A stretch of 64,000 bases of DNA from positions 186,001-250,000 of the forward strand of contig CAWAEC010000014.1 of assembly GCA_963781155.1 (NCBI GenBank). Reading direction: 5' to 3'. This document shows positions 1 through 8,552 of the stretch, piece by piece. The notes under the pieces were generated by a model, which did no database searches, was not told the DNA's origin, and worked only from the letters and a program-made list of their open reading frames with translations. Within the stretch, counting starts at the first letter, position 1, and every line of letters begins with the position of its first letter. The position numbers and the translations under genes are program-made. The stretch comes from PALSA-693 sp963781155. Its GTDB lineage: Bacteria; Actinomycetota; Acidimicrobiia; Acidimicrobiales; Palsa-688.

Positions 1-108
1 CCTGCCTCGCTCGCCGACATCGATCCGTCCCTGACCGACCTCGGCATCACGTGGGGTGCCGCGAAGGCGTTCGAGCACAAACGCCGTCATCGCCCGACCG
101 GCGCGTGA
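1..108 (+). CDS. C-terminal end of an unidentified protein (5' truncated)
   Basis: The window opens inside a reading frame that encodes 35 residues and stops at TGA 106-108. The residues end in a basic tail (EHKRRHRPTGA). The fragment is too short to assign to a family. The gene starts outside the window, so nothing can be said about its start or function. Confidence 0.5.
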   Translation, partial: PASLADIDPSLTDLGITWGAAKAFEHKRRHRPTGA

Positions 109-158
109 CCCGCCCGGAGGGGGGCCGGTTTGCCGGCGCCGGCGGTGGTCGGTCGTCG

Positions 159-413
159 CTATCGGCGCTTGCGTCCCCGCCGTCGCCGCGGCTCGGGCGG
201 CAGAGCGTTGAGGGCGTCGGCGGTGTTGCTCATGGGCTCGCTCGGCGGTTGTGTCCACCCGGCCCCGGAAACGGTGCGGGCCTCGAAGAACAGGCAGTCA
301 TCAGGGCAGCCGAAGGGCTGCTCCAGGTTGACCCCCAACCGACAACGCTGCAACGCCTCACCCGCCGGGGTGCTGCGGTGCAAATAGTGCCGGCAGTCGT
401 TTCTGACGCCCAT
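159..413 (-). CDS. Small conserved Cys-containing protein of unknown function
   Basis: An 84-residue protein starting at ATG 413-411. Four cysteines stand at residues 7, 24, 36 and 40 in a C...C...CPDDC arrangement, followed by FFEAR, and the C-terminus is strongly basic (RRRRGRKRR). The N-terminal part (NDCRHY, RCRLG, PFGCPDDCLFFEAR) looks like a conserved small actinobacterial protein with a possible metal-binding or disulfide-bonded core, but I cannot name a family or a role. The frame stays open upstream of the chosen start. The ATG was preferred because the upstream residues are low-complexity and arginine-rich. It is transcribed convergently with the preceding fragment and divergently from the oxidoreductase. 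Confidence 0.55.
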   Translation of the reverse strand: MGVRNDCRHYLHRSTPAGEALQRCRLGVNLEQPFGCPDDCLFFEARTVSGAGWTQPPSEPMSNTADALNALPPEPRRRRGRKRR

Positions 414-498
414 TCGCCCATGGTGCCACGGCTCCTTGCGGTTGCGGCCGCGCCTGACCCGTCCGCGAGACCGCTGCCCGCCCCGTACAGTCTCCGTG

Positions 499-1842
499 AT
501 GGGTGACCGCCTGCTGGTGATCGGAGGCGATGCCGCCGGCATGTCGGCCGCAGCCCAGGTGCGCCGCCGCGCTCCCGATATGGAGATCGTGGTCATAGAA
601 GCCGGCGATTGGACGAGCTACTCGGCATGCGGCATCCCGTATGTGGTCGGCGGATCTGTCACCGGGGTCGACGACCTGGTCGCCCGCACTCCTGAGGAGT
701 TCCGGGCCATGCGCATTGACGTACGCATCGGACACGAAGTGGTGGCCCTCGATCTGGCTTCCCGCAAGGCGGAGGTCCACAGCCGCGCCCACGGCCGCAC
801 GTTCCAGCTCGGATTCGATCTGCTTCATGTGGCAACCGGTGCGACGCCGCGGCGTCCCGACATCCCCGGACTGGACCTTCCCCATGTGCATGGAGTGCAG
901 ACGCTGGGTGATGCCGATGCGCTGCTTGCCAGCGCCAACAGGAGCGGTTCTCGGGTACGTCGCGTGGTGGTGGTCGGCAGCGGCTACATCGGGCTGGAGA
1001 TGGCGGAAGCATTCGTGGAGCGAGGCGCCGCCGTGACGGTCATCGAGGCCGAGGACGAAGTAATGGGGACCCTCGACCCGGAGATGGGCGCGCTGGTGGC
1101 CCGGGCCATGCGGGACAAGGGAATCACGGTGCGGACGGGCGAACGGGTGACCGCCATCTCCGATCAGGCGGTCCACACCCCGGAAGGGGAAGTGCCCGCC
1201 GACCTGGTCGTCCTTGGTCTCGGCGTCGATCCGAATTCCGATCTGGCGGCCGGGGCCGGCGTTGCGACGGGGGTCCACAACGCCGTGGTGGTCGACCGCC
1301 GGCAACGCACGTCGGTGGAGGGGGTGTGGGCCGCCGGCGACTGTTGCCAGTCGACCCACCTGGTCTCCGGCCAGCCGGTCCACCAGGCCCTCGGCACGGT
1401 GGCCAACAAGCAGGGCCGGGTGGCCGGCATCAACATCGCCGGCGGGTATGCCACCTTCCCTGGCGTGATGGGCACGGCGGTGACTCGCATCTGCAATCTG
1501 GAGATCGGCCGGACCGGCTTGTCGGAACGCGAAGCGGCCGAAGCGGGATTCGGGTTTGTGACCGCCACCATCACCTCCACCAACATCGCCGGGTATATGC
1601 GAGACACCGCGGTCGTGACCGTGCGACTGATCGCCGAGATGGGCGTCGGAACAGTGCTGGGTGCGCAGATCCTCGGGGGACCGGGTTCGGCCAAACGGGT
1701 TGATGTTGCCGCGACACTGATGGCCGCAAAGGGCACCGTGGAGGAGTTGCTCGGCCTGGACCTGGGGTACGCCCCGCCCTTCTCCTCGGTGTGGGACCCG
1801 CTGCAGGTCGCCGCCCGCCAGACCCTCACCCTGCTGGCCTGA
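499..1842 (+). CDS. FAD-dependent pyridine nucleotide-disulfide oxidoreductase, CoA-disulfide reductase/NADH oxidase type
   Basis: A 447-residue flavoprotein. The N-terminal FAD-binding loop GGDAAGMSAAAQ (about residues 9-20) is followed by YSACGIPY with a single cysteine at residue 44. This is the redox-active cysteine that defines the CoA-disulfide reductase / NADH oxidase / persulfide reductase subgroup, as opposed to CxxxxC disulfide reductases. A second Rossmann motif (VVVGSGYIGLEMAEA, about residues 156-170) binds NAD(P)H, and VWAAGDCCQS (about 280) is the second FAD contact. The C-terminal dimerisation domain is present and the length is normal. Start: a TANNNT box (TACAGT, 486-491) lies 7 nt before ATG 499, which fits a leaderless transcript. 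The substrate (CoA disulfide, polysulfide or O2) cannot be told from sequence. Confidence 0.85.
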   Translation: MGDRLLVIGGDAAGMSAAAQVRRRAPDMEIVVIEAGDWTSYSACGIPYVVGGSVTGVDDLVARTPEEFRAMRIDVRIGHEVVALDLASRKAEVHSRAHGRTFQLGFDLLHVATGATPRRPDIPGLDLPHVHGVQTLGDADALLASANRSGSRVRRVVVVGSGYIGLEMAEAFVERGAAVTVIEAEDEVMGTLDPEMGALVARAMRDKGITVRTGERVTAISDQAVHTPEGEVPADLVVLGLGVDPNSDLAAGAGVATGVHNAVVVDRRQRTSVEGVWAAGDCCQSTHLVSGQPVHQALGTVANKQGRVAGINIAGGYATFPGVMGTAVTRICNLEIGRTGLSEREAAEAGFGFVTATITSTNIAGYMRDTAVVTVRLIAEMGVGTVLGAQILGGPGSAKRVDVAATLMAAKGTVEELLGLDLGYAPPFSSVWDPLQVAARQTLTLLA

Positions 1843-1951
1843 ACTCGGCCCGCCTGCTCGTTCCGCAGTCGTCTTCCGGCGCCGGCGGTCGGCCCGGAGG
1901 GGGTGCCGGGGGGCGGGCGGATCGCGGAGACAGCCGGTAGTGTCGGACCCA

Positions 1952-2635
1952 ATGCCGGACGAGCGGGTCTCCGACCTGGACCTGGTGCGCTGGAGCGAGG
2001 CGCTCGCCGGAATCGCCCGAACTGGTCTCGCCTTTACCAGCAGCCTTTACGAACGAGAGCGCTTCGAGGAGATACTGCGGGTGGCCGCAGATATCCGCGT
2101 CGCCGCCGACCACGACGACGGCCGCTTTGATGCGGCTCAGCTGGTCGCCGGGTGGATCAGCAGCGTCGGGGAGGGCGTCGCCGGCTACGTGACCCCCAAG
2201 GTGGCCGTGGGGGCGCTCGTCGGCAACGAGCGTGACGAACTGTTGTTGATCCAGCGAGGCGACTCGGGGGTGTGGTTGTACCCCACCGGCTGGGCGGATG
2301 TGGGGTACTCGGCCGCCGAGGTGGTCGTCAAAGAGGTCGCCGAGGAGACGGGCATCGAGGTCGAACCACTTCGCCTGGTGGCCGTGCTCGACGGGCTCCG
2401 CCTCGGCGCTCGCGGGTTGCCGTTCTACTCGCTGGTATTTCATTGCCGCGCGGTCGGCGGCCAGCTCCATCCCCACCCGTTGGAGGCTCGGGCCGTGGGC
2501 TGGTTCGCCGAGGAAGCCTTGCCCGAGCCGCTGGCAGGAGGCGGACGCTGGCAGCACCTGGCATTCCAGGCCATACGCGGCGAATCGTTTGAGGTGGTGT
2601 TCGACCTGCCTCGCTCGTCGACCTGGCGAAGCTGA
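1952..2635 (+). CDS. NUDIX hydrolase with N-terminal NUDIX_N-like domain
   Basis: About 227 residues. An N-terminal helical region (to about residue 60) resembles the domain found in front of a subgroup of NUDIX pyrophosphatases. The NUDIX box then follows (about residues 113-135 from this start): GWADVGY...KEVAEETGIEV. The usual glutamate of GX5E is replaced by Tyr and the Arg of REUXEE by Lys, as happens in this subgroup, while the metal-binding EVAEE core is kept. The enzyme probably hydrolyses a nucleoside diphosphate linked to another moiety, substrate unknown. Start: TAGTGT (1938-1943) lies 8 nt before ATG 1952, fitting a leaderless start. GTG 1940 with GGAG upstream is an alternative. 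Confidence 0.8.
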   Translation: MPDERVSDLDLVRWSEALAGIARTGLAFTSSLYERERFEEILRVAADIRVAADHDDGRFDAAQLVAGWISSVGEGVAGYVTPKVAVGALVGNERDELLLIQRGDSGVWLYPTGWADVGYSAAEVVVKEVAEETGIEVEPLRLVAVLDGLRLGARGLPFYSLVFHCRAVGGQLHPHPLEARAVGWFAEEALPEPLAGGGRWQHLAFQAIRGESFEVVFDLPRSSTWRS

Positions 2636-2673
2636 ATGGACGCAGGCCGCCCGTTGGCGACCCTCTCGCCCTG

Positions 2674-3336
2674 ATGGCCGAAGGCGACGCCCGTCCGGGT
2701 GGCTGGGCCGCTTCCGCCTTGGCGAAGCTGGCAGCCCGGCCCCGATCGCTGGTTGTCCGTTCGGCCGTGCAACGAGTCGATGGTGCCGCCCTGGCGGCTT
2801 ACCTGCCGACGCTCGGCGCGGACGAGCCCTCGGCAGCCCGGCTCATCCTGTCGGCCGACGAGCAAGCCGGTTCGATCCTCTCGCTCAGCTCGCTCAGCTC
2901 CCCCCTGGCACTCGACTATCTCGAGCGACTGGCGAGGCCCATCCCATCGTTAACTCCGCAGATCGGGGTGCAGATCGTGACCCGGGCGTATGCCGCCCAT
3001 CTCGTGACCGAGCGCGACCCCGGCGCGGTCGGCGCGGTGGACGTGCCGGTGCTCGGCACCCTGCCTCCGCTGCGGCGCGGCGCGCCACCGCAGGATTTGC
3101 TCACCCGCGTCGTGAAGGCCACCCGGCGGAACTTCGACATGATCCGGGCAGTGCCCGCACCGGTGTGGAATGGTCTCGTCCTCGGCCTCACCCGCCGGGC
3201 CCACGACCAGACGCCAGAACCGGGACCGGATGGGCTGGTCGCGGTGGAGGTCGTCGACGGTCTGGCCCGTTTCGGTTGGGTCCTGCGCCAGGTGGACCTG
3301 CACTATGGGTTGGAGCCGGAACTCCGTCGCCAGTAG
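2674..3336 (+). CDS. Hypothetical protein, mostly helical
   Basis: A 220-residue soluble protein with no signal peptide or membrane segment and no motif I recognise. It is rich in Ala/Leu/Arg and looks largely alpha-helical. It starts at ATG 2674, only 38 bp after the NUDIX gene, so the two may be co-transcribed. It ends just before a block of 18-bp tandem repeats that separates it from a convergent gene. No function can be inferred. Confidence 0.6.
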   Translation: MAEGDARPGGWAASALAKLAARPRSLVVRSAVQRVDGAALAAYLPTLGADEPSAARLILSADEQAGSILSLSSLSSPLALDYLERLARPIPSLTPQIGVQIVTRAYAAHLVTERDPGAVGAVDVPVLGTLPPLRRGAPPQDLLTRVVKATRRNFDMIRAVPAPVWNGLVLGLTRRAHDQTPEPGPDGLVAVEVVDGLARFGWVLRQVDLHYGLEPELRRQ

Positions 3337-3428
3337 CGCGACCTGGCCGCGTCCGGGCGCCAGCCCGGGCGAGGGGCCCCTCGGGTCGGGCCGACGCCGA
3401 GATCGCCCCGGTTCGCCTGATCATTCCG

Positions 3429-3591
3429 GTTGCCCTGGTCACTCCGGTTGCCCTGGTCACTCCGGTTGCCCTGGTCACTCCGGTTGCCCTGGTCACTCCG
3501 GTTGCCCTGGTCACTCCGGGTTGCCCTGATCACTCCGGCTGCCCTGATCACTCCGGCTGCCCTGATCACTCCGGCTGCCCTGATCACTCCG
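3429..3591 (+). repeat. 18-bp tandem repeat array between convergent genes
   Basis: Nine full 18-bp units lie head to tail. Five read GTTGCCCTGGTCACTCCG. After one inserted G come one GTTGCCCTGATCACTCCG and three GCTGCCCTGATCACTCCG. A partial unit precedes the array (3417-3428). The units are contiguous with no spacers. The array overlaps the stop codon (3584-3586) of the minus-strand gene, so its last unit is partly coding. The 18-bp length keeps all frames open, which creates spurious six-residue peptide repeats on both strands. Confidence 0.9.
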
Positions 3592-4063
3592 GCTGCACTG
3601 CGAGCTGGCGCAGCAGATCGGCGATGATCGAGACCCCCCCATGCGTGCGCTCCCACTCGGCCGCGATCGGCTCGTGGTCGACGAGCCCGGACGCGTCCGG
3701 ATCGATCCCGAGCGCGGCGGCGGCGGCGCGGGCCAGTGGTTGCGGCTCCAGCTCGTCCCCATAGGCGGCAAAGGCCTCCAGCCCGTCCCAGAGGGCCGAC
3801 AGGGGAGCAGGCGGCGTGCCGCCGGTCGCCAGCGCCAACGCCGCCGCCGCGAACACCTCGTAGGTGCCCGTGCCCTCCGGGCGCCGGTACCCGGCCACCG
3901 GGTGCAGGCGCCACTCCAGGGTCACGCCGCCCGGGCCGTCGTCACGCAGCCACACCTGGGACCCGTTGACGTACGCGTCGACCGGCTCGCCGAAGCGATC
4001 GTCCAGAGCCACGATCACCTCGGGACGGGCGTGCCACACCGTGGCCGCAACCAGTTGGGTCAT
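3584..4063 (-). CDS. Hypothetical protein downstream of PAC2 gene
   Basis: A 159-residue protein starting at ATG 4063-4061, 11 bp after the stop of the PAC2 gene, so very likely the second gene of that operon. It begins MTQLVAATVWHARPE and ends in QLAVQPE, with no membrane segment or signal peptide. A segment (about residues 35-60) is rich in Trp/Arg/Gly and beta-like, and the rest is helical. I do not recognise the family. The frame continues far upstream, but that part overlaps the PAC2 coding sequence and was rejected. Its stop codon lies inside the 18-bp tandem repeats. Confidence 0.6.
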   Translation of the reverse strand: MTQLVAATVWHARPEVIVALDDRFGEPVDAYVNGSQVWLRDDGPGGVTLEWRLHPVAGYRRPEGTGTYEVFAAAALALATGGTPPAPLSALWDGLEAFAAYGDELEPQPLARAAAAALGIDPDASGLVDHEPIAAEWERTHGGVSIIADLLRQLAVQPE

Positions 4064-4074
4064 CCGACGCGGGG

Positions 4075-4977
4075 TTATCCGGGTCGGCGGTGGTCCCGCA
4101 AAAACCGTTCCACCTCGGCGGCCAGGTCCTCCCCGCTGCCGAGCTGCAGTGCCGCTTCGCCGGGGCCCGGGCTGTCCACGTCGTCGAAGGCGTCGTCCGC
4201 TTCGAGGTCCTCGGCGTCTTCGAGCTGGGCCACGTAGGCGGCGGCGTCCTCGTCGTCGGCCACCCGCTCGCTCACCTGCCGCTCGTATTCCTCCGCCGCG
4301 GTGCGCAAGGGCAAGGGATCGACAGGAGTCCCGAGCAGGGCTGCGGAGCGTTCCACCAGGGCGAGGGCCGCCTTCGGTGAGGGCATCTGGTGCACGTAGT
4401 GCGGCACTGCCGCCCACAACGAGGCCGCCGGAAGGTCGGCTTGCCGCAACGCATCGACGAGAACCCCGACGATCCCGGTCGGGCCCTCGTAGCCGGAGAC
4501 GGCCAGCCCGACCCGACGGGCCAGATCCTGGTCCGACGACGTGCCGGAGACCCGGACCGGCCGGGTGTGCGGCACGTCGGCCAGCAGGGCGCCGAGCACG
4601 ACGACCAGCTCCGCCCGGGTCGTCTGCACGATCGACACCACTGTTTCGCAGAAGTGCCGCCACCGCAGCTGCGGTTCGACGCCCCGAAGCAGCAGCATGT
4701 CGTGGCCAGCGGACGGCACCTCGGCCGCCAGTAACTCAACGTGCGGCCACTCGATGAATCGACCCGCGTTTTTGCTCTTCCTCACCGCGGGGCGGGTCAC
4801 GGTGAAGTCATAGAACTCCTCCGGATCGATGGTGGCACAGCGGTGCGCCCGCCACTCCCGGGCCAGGAAGTCGAGCGCCAGAGTGGCCGCATCACCGGCG
4901 TCGTTCCACCCCTCGAAAGCGACGACACACAGCGGCTGGCGGAGGACCGGACGGTCCGTCCATTGGACGAGCTCCAT
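4075..4977 (-). CDS. PAC2 family protein
   Basis: A 300-residue protein of the PAC2 (proteasome assembly chaperone 2-like) family, widespread in actinobacteria. The signature CVVAFEGWNDAGDAAT appears near residues 17-32, and LLLRGVEP, VVLGALLADVPHTRPV and the WAAVPHYV region follow in the family's order. The acidic C-terminal tail (about residues 240-290, EDEDAAAYV... repeats of D/E) is typical. In bacteria the function is unknown; a role in protein assembly or quality control is inferred only by analogy with the eukaryotic chaperone. Start: ATG 4977, with TACGTT (minus strand, 4990-4985) 7 nt upstream and a GAGGTGG element between them. The first gene of a two-gene operon. Confidence 0.82.
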   Translation of the reverse strand: MELVQWTDRPVLRQPLCVVAFEGWNDAGDAATLALDFLAREWRAHRCATIDPEEFYDFTVTRPAVRKSKNAGRFIEWPHVELLAAEVPSAGHDMLLLRGVEPQLRWRHFCETVVSIVQTTRAELVVVLGALLADVPHTRPVRVSGTSSDQDLARRVGLAVSGYEGPTGIVGVLVDALRQADLPAASLWAAVPHYVHQMPSPKAALALVERSAALLGTPVDPLPLRTAAEEYERQVSERVADDEDAAAYVAQLEDAEDLEADDAFDDVDSPGPGEAALQLGSGEDLAAEVERFLRDHRRPG

Positions 4978-5200
4978 CCACCTCAACGTACCTGCCCTCG
5001 GCGCGACGTCCGGGCCACCGTCACCTTTCGGCGATCCCGCCAAGTACACGGAGGTCGAGAATTGTTCCTTCGGCCACCGCGCCCGACTGACCCGCTCGCC
5101 GGCACCGGGGACGTGTCGCTCAGCGGACTCCCAGGCACCTGTATCGACAGGTCGAGGCCGCGCTCAGCTGACTCTCTGCCGAGGCTGCGTAAATGACGGC

Positions 5201-5569
5201 ATGGTCACTCCCACCCTCCGAGATCGCTGGCTGCGACGCTCCCGTTCGGTGACCGGAGTCGTTGCGGCCGGTTCCATCGCCGGCGTCGGTGCCTTCGCGA
5301 CGCTTGCCGCTTTGCCGCATCGCGGGACGACTGCGGCGACAAAATCCGCGGTTTCGTCCGGCGGTTCGAAGACAGCTGGCACCTCGGGCTCGACGCGCAC
5401 GTCGACTGCAACTGCCAGGACCACCAGCCCCGATTCGACGAACTCGACCAGCACCACGAGCTCCGCTGGTACTCGCAGTACCACCAGCACCACGCTGCAG
5501 TCGCCGACGACGCCCACCGCCTCGTCGAGCTCGTCGGGCACCGTGCACGCCACGTCCGGCGGGTCCTGA
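5201..5569 (+). CDS. Hypothetical Ser/Thr-rich protein with one N-terminal membrane segment
   Basis: A 122-residue protein with a basic N-terminus (RDRWLRRSRS), one hydrophobic segment (about residues 17-38) and then about 75 residues almost wholly of Ser, Thr, Gly and Ala. The tail would be extracellular and could be a glycosylated or flexible spacer. It lies directly upstream of a haem-ligand membrane protein, so the pair may act together, perhaps as a membrane redox component. That is inference from position only. About 220 bp before it (4978-5200) hold no gene I can support. Confidence 0.5.
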   Translation: MVTPTLRDRWLRRSRSVTGVVAAGSIAGVGAFATLAALPHRGTTAATKSAVSSGGSKTAGTSGSTRTSTATARTTSPDSTNSTSTTSSAGTRSTTSTTLQSPTTPTASSSSSGTVHATSGGS

Positions 5570-5688
5570 ACGATGCCAGGCCATCTGACTTCTCACACCC
5601 TCCGGCCGGTCAGACCGGGTCCGTGGTGGCCGCTTCACGGTTCAGGGGGGTGGTCCTGCTGATCGCGGCCACCCTGTCGCATTCGAAG

Positions 5689-6288
5689 ATGCTCTGGTAT
5701 CTCATGAGGGCCAGCGGCCTGGTCGCCCTGCTTCTGCTGACTCTCGCCTTGGTGGCCGGAATCGTCAACGTGAAGCGCTTCGCCACACCGCGCTGGCCTC
5801 GCGCCGTGACCGCCCTCCTGCACCGAAACGTGGCTCTGCTGGCCGTCGTCTTTCTTTCCCTCCACGTCGCGACCGCGGCCCTCGATTCCTACGTCGCGGT
5901 GGGGTGGCTGGCAACCGCGATCCCGTTCTCGTCCGAATGGGACCGCCTGTGGGTCGGCTTCGGCACGGCCGCGGTGGACCTGATGGTCGCGGTGGTCCTC
6001 ACCAGCCTGCTACGAGCCCGGCTCACGTACCGTGCGTGGAAGGCGGTGCACTGGCTGGCGTACGCCACCTGGCTGCTGGCCATCGTGCACGGCTGGGCAG
6101 CGGGAACCGACAGCGGGGCCACCTGGGCCCAGGCGGTCTACGCGCTCTCGTTGCTGTCGGTCATGGCGGCGGTGGCGTGGCGCGTGCGCCGACCGACGCC
6201 CGTCACCGCTCACTCCGCGCTGCCGGGCGACCGTGTTCCCACGACCACGGCCACCCCGGTTCCCGCCAGCGTCGGGGGTTCCGGCTGA
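5689..6288 (+). CDS. Ferric reductase-like transmembrane (cytochrome b-type) protein
   Basis: A 199-residue membrane protein with about six hydrophobic helices. Two His pairs, H45/H59 and H121/H134, are spaced 13-14 residues apart on separate helices, the arrangement that ligates two b-haems in the ferric reductase / NADPH oxidase / MsrQ superfamily. No FAD or NAD(P) domain is attached, so an electron donor must be a separate protein. The start at ATG 5689 puts LWYLMRASG at the N-terminus, as in family members. GTG 5623 and GTG 5650 are possible but add a non-conserved extension. The C-terminus is cytoplasmic or periplasmic and Thr/Pro-rich. Confidence 0.7.
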   Translation: MLWYLMRASGLVALLLLTLALVAGIVNVKRFATPRWPRAVTALLHRNVALLAVVFLSLHVATAALDSYVAVGWLATAIPFSSEWDRLWVGFGTAAVDLMVAVVLTSLLRARLTYRAWKAVHWLAYATWLLAIVHGWAAGTDSGATWAQAVYALSLLSVMAAVAWRVRRPTPVTAHSALPGDRVPTTTATPVPASVGGSG

Positions 6289-6369
6289 CCGGTGCCGCGA
6301 TCGGTCGCCGGCTCGCCCGGCTCCGGGGTCGTGGCGGACTTGGCACCCACCGCCCTACAGTCCCGCTTC

Positions 6370-6810
6370 GTGCTGACCGTGTCTGTCGCCACCGAAGCGA
6401 CGCCCGAAATCGTCGAAGCCGTGGGTCGTCTTCTGCCGCTCTTGTCCCGGTCGGCGCCTGCGCCGTCGACCGAGCAGGTTGCTGACATCATCACCTCGCC
6501 CGCGACCACGCTGTTCGTGGCCCGGGAGGGAGAGGACGGCCCGATTGTCGGAACCCTGACACTGGTCGTATTTCGAATTCCCACCGGCGTCCGGGCCTGG
6601 ATCGAGGACGTCATCGTGGCGGAAGAGGCCCGGGGGCGCGGCTGCGGCGAGGTGCTCAGCCGGGCCGCCGTTGACGCGGCCCGGTCCCAGGGCGCGGTCA
6701 CCGTCGACCTGACGTCCCGGCCGTCCCGCGAAGCGGCCAACCGGCTCTACGAGCGGATCGGCTTCGTCAAGAGGGACACGAACGTGTACCGGTTCGGTCG
6801 GGAGGACTGA
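6370..6810 (+). CDS. GNAT family N-acetyltransferase
   Basis: About 146 residues with the GNAT fold. The acetyl-CoA-binding motif A is IVAEEARGRGCGEVLSRAAV (R-G-x-G-x-G/A type, about residues 81-100), followed by a motif B region ending NRLYERIGFVKRDTNVYRF, typical of this superfamily. The substrate cannot be predicted. Start: TACAGT (6356-6361) stands 8 nt before GTG 6370, favouring a leaderless start there. The in-frame GTG 6292, 3 bp after the preceding gene, would add 26 low-complexity residues. Confidence 0.8.
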   Translation: MLTVSVATEATPEIVEAVGRLLPLLSRSAPAPSTEQVADIITSPATTLFVAREGEDGPIVGTLTLVVFRIPTGVRAWIEDVIVAEEARGRGCGEVLSRAAVDAARSQGAVTVDLTSRPSREAANRLYERIGFVKRDTNVYRFGRED

Positions 6811-6848
6811 ACCGGACTTCACGTGGGGGTCGCACCGGCCGACGTCGT

Positions 6849-7172
6849 TCAGGCGTCTGGCCCCAGTTCCTCGACCTCGAGCAGGGTGAAGCCGTCGATG
6901 ATGGTCCGCAGTACGTGTTGCGCCACCCGCGGGTCGACCCCGTCATCCTTCGCCACCATGGCAATGCGGTCCAGCATCTCGTCCTCGCGACCACGGTCGA
7001 CCACAGGCATGTGATGCGCCCGCTTGTAACGCACCACCCCACCCACCAGCCGGGCCCGCTCCGCCAGCAGACCCACCAGTCGCCGGTCCACCTCGTCGAT
7101 CTGGCGCCGGATGTCGGCCAGGTCCAGCTTCTCGCCTTCCACGGCCGACCATCTTGCCCGATCTCCGCCCAC
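6849..7172 (-). CDS. Chorismate mutase (AroQ type)
   Basis: About 107 residues, an all-helical AroQ-class chorismate mutase that converts chorismate to prephenate for phenylalanine and tyrosine synthesis. The diagnostic first helix reads LADIRRQIDEVDRRLVGLLAERARLV. RYKRAHHMPVVDRGRE carries the catalytic Arg and Lys (R-x-K...D-x-x-R-E), and the third helix follows. No prephenate dehydratase or regulatory domain is attached, so it is a monofunctional enzyme. The GTG start at 7172 is uncertain; GTG 7142 would remove ten non-conserved residues. Divergent from the citrate synthase gene. Confidence 0.85.
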   Translation of the reverse strand: MGGDRARWSAVEGEKLDLADIRRQIDEVDRRLVGLLAERARLVGGVVRYKRAHHMPVVDRGREDEMLDRIAMVAKDDGVDPRVAQHVLRTIIDGFTLLEVEELGPDA

Positions 7173-7280
7173 CCCCGCGCCCGGCGGGCGGGAGCGTCAT
7201 CTCGCCGGCCCGGGTTCCAAGTCCGGGCGGGGGAGTAGCATGATTCCAGGACAAACGACGAAATCTCCGGGAGGGGAGCA

Positions 7281-8552
7281 GTGCCTGAATCGATCACGGT
7301 TGTCGACAACCGCAGCGGCGAGGCCGTAGAGATTCCCATCGTCGATGGCGGCATCGCTGCCGACGAGCTGCGAAAATTGCTGCCCGGGATCTGGTTTTTC
7401 GACCCGGCATTCATGACAACGGCGCTGACCGCCAGCAGCATCACGTACCTCGATGGCGACGCCGGCATTCTGCGATACCGGGGCTACCCCATCGAGCAAC
7501 TGGCAGCCCATTCCACCTATCTGGAGGTGGCGTACCTGCTCGTCCACGGCGAGTTGCCCACTGCCGTTCAACTGGATGCCTGGACGAACGAGATCCGCTA
7601 CCACACGTATATTCATGAGAATTTCAGAAAGCGCTTCGTGGACGGGTTCCACTATGACGCCCACCCGATGGGGATGCTCGTGTCTGCCATCGGCGCCCTC
7701 TCGACGTTCTATCCCGAAGCGAAAGAAATCGAAGACCCCGACGTCCGCCACAAGCAGATCGTCCGCCTTATCGCCAAGACCCCCACTTTGGCGGCGCTCT
7801 GTCACCGCTTCAGCGTTGGAATGCCGTTCGTGTATCCGGACAACTCGCTGAGCTTCGCGGAGAACTTCCTGTCGATGATGTGGAAGGTCGCAGAGCCGCG
7901 CTACGAGGCCGACCCGATCCTGGCCCGGGCGCTGGACGTGCTGTTCATCCTCCACGCCGACCACGAGCAGAATTGCGGCACGCTGGCCATGCGCACCGTG
8001 GGATCGGCGCACGCCGATCCGTATTCGGCGGCCGCGGCGGCCGCGGCGGCGCTGTACGGCCCCCGCCACGGGGGCGCCAACGAAGCGGTCCTGCGCATGC
8101 TCACCGAGATCGGCTCGATCGACAACGTCGAGGCCTTTATCGACGACGTCAAAGCCGGCAAGGGCAAGCTGCAGGGCTTCGGGCACCGCGTCTACAAGAA
8201 CTACGACCCCCGCGCCACGATCATCAAGCAGACCGCTGACGAGGTTTTCAGCGTCACGGGGAAGAACCCGCTTCTCGACATCGCGCTCAAGCTGGAAGAA
8301 GTCGCACTCTCAGACGACTACTTCATTTCCCGGAAGCTGTATCCGAATGTGGACTTCTACTCCGGTTTGATCTACCAGGCGATGAACTTCCCGACCGAGA
8401 TGTTCACCGTGCTGTTCGCCATCCCCAGGGTGTCGGGCTGGCTGGCCCACTGGCAGGAGCTCATCGAGCAGGATTCCAAGATCTACCGGCCTCGCCAGCT
8501 GTGGATCGGCCACGACGAGCGCCCCTACGTGCCGCTGGCGAGCCGGGGTTAG
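7281..8552 (+). CDS. gltA: Citrate synthase
   Basis: A 423-residue enzyme of the TCA cycle that condenses oxaloacetate and acetyl-CoA. The family's key segments are all present: LHADHEQN (first active-site His region, about 223-230), GPRHGGAN with the second His (about 258-265), GFGHRVYKNYDPRA with the third His and Arg, and YPNVDFYSG with the catalytic Asp (about 356). The last three are the textbook catalytic triad region. Length and order fit hexameric type II citrate synthases. GTG start with a strong ribosome site (GGGAGGGGAG) a few bases upstream. A TAGCAT box (7236-7241) is a plausible -10 for a leadered transcript. Its stop overlaps that of the convergent thioesterase. Confidence 0.93.
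   Translation: MPESITVVDNRSGEAVEIPIVDGGIAADELRKLLPGIWFFDPAFMTTALTASSITYLDGDAGILRYRGYPIEQLAAHSTYLEVAYLLVHGELPTAVQLDAWTNEIRYHTYIHENFRKRFVDGFHYDAHPMGMLVSAIGALSTFYPEAKEIEDPDVRHKQIVRLIAKTPTLAALCHRFSVGMPFVYPDNSLSFAENFLSMMWKVAEPRYEADPILARALDVLFILHADHEQNCGTLAMRTVGSAHADPYSAAAAAAAALYGPRHGGANEAVLRMLTEIGSIDNVEAFIDDVKAGKGKLQGFGHRVYKNYDPRATIIKQTADEVFSVTGKNPLLDIALKLEEVALSDDYFISRKLYPNVDFYSGLIYQAMNFPTEMFTVLFAIPRVSGWLAHWQELIEQDSKIYRPRQLWIGHDERPYVPLASRG

Noticed and set aside
3417..3600. CRISPR array at the 18-bp repeats
   Set aside because: The units are contiguous and lack spacers, and no cas gene is in the window.
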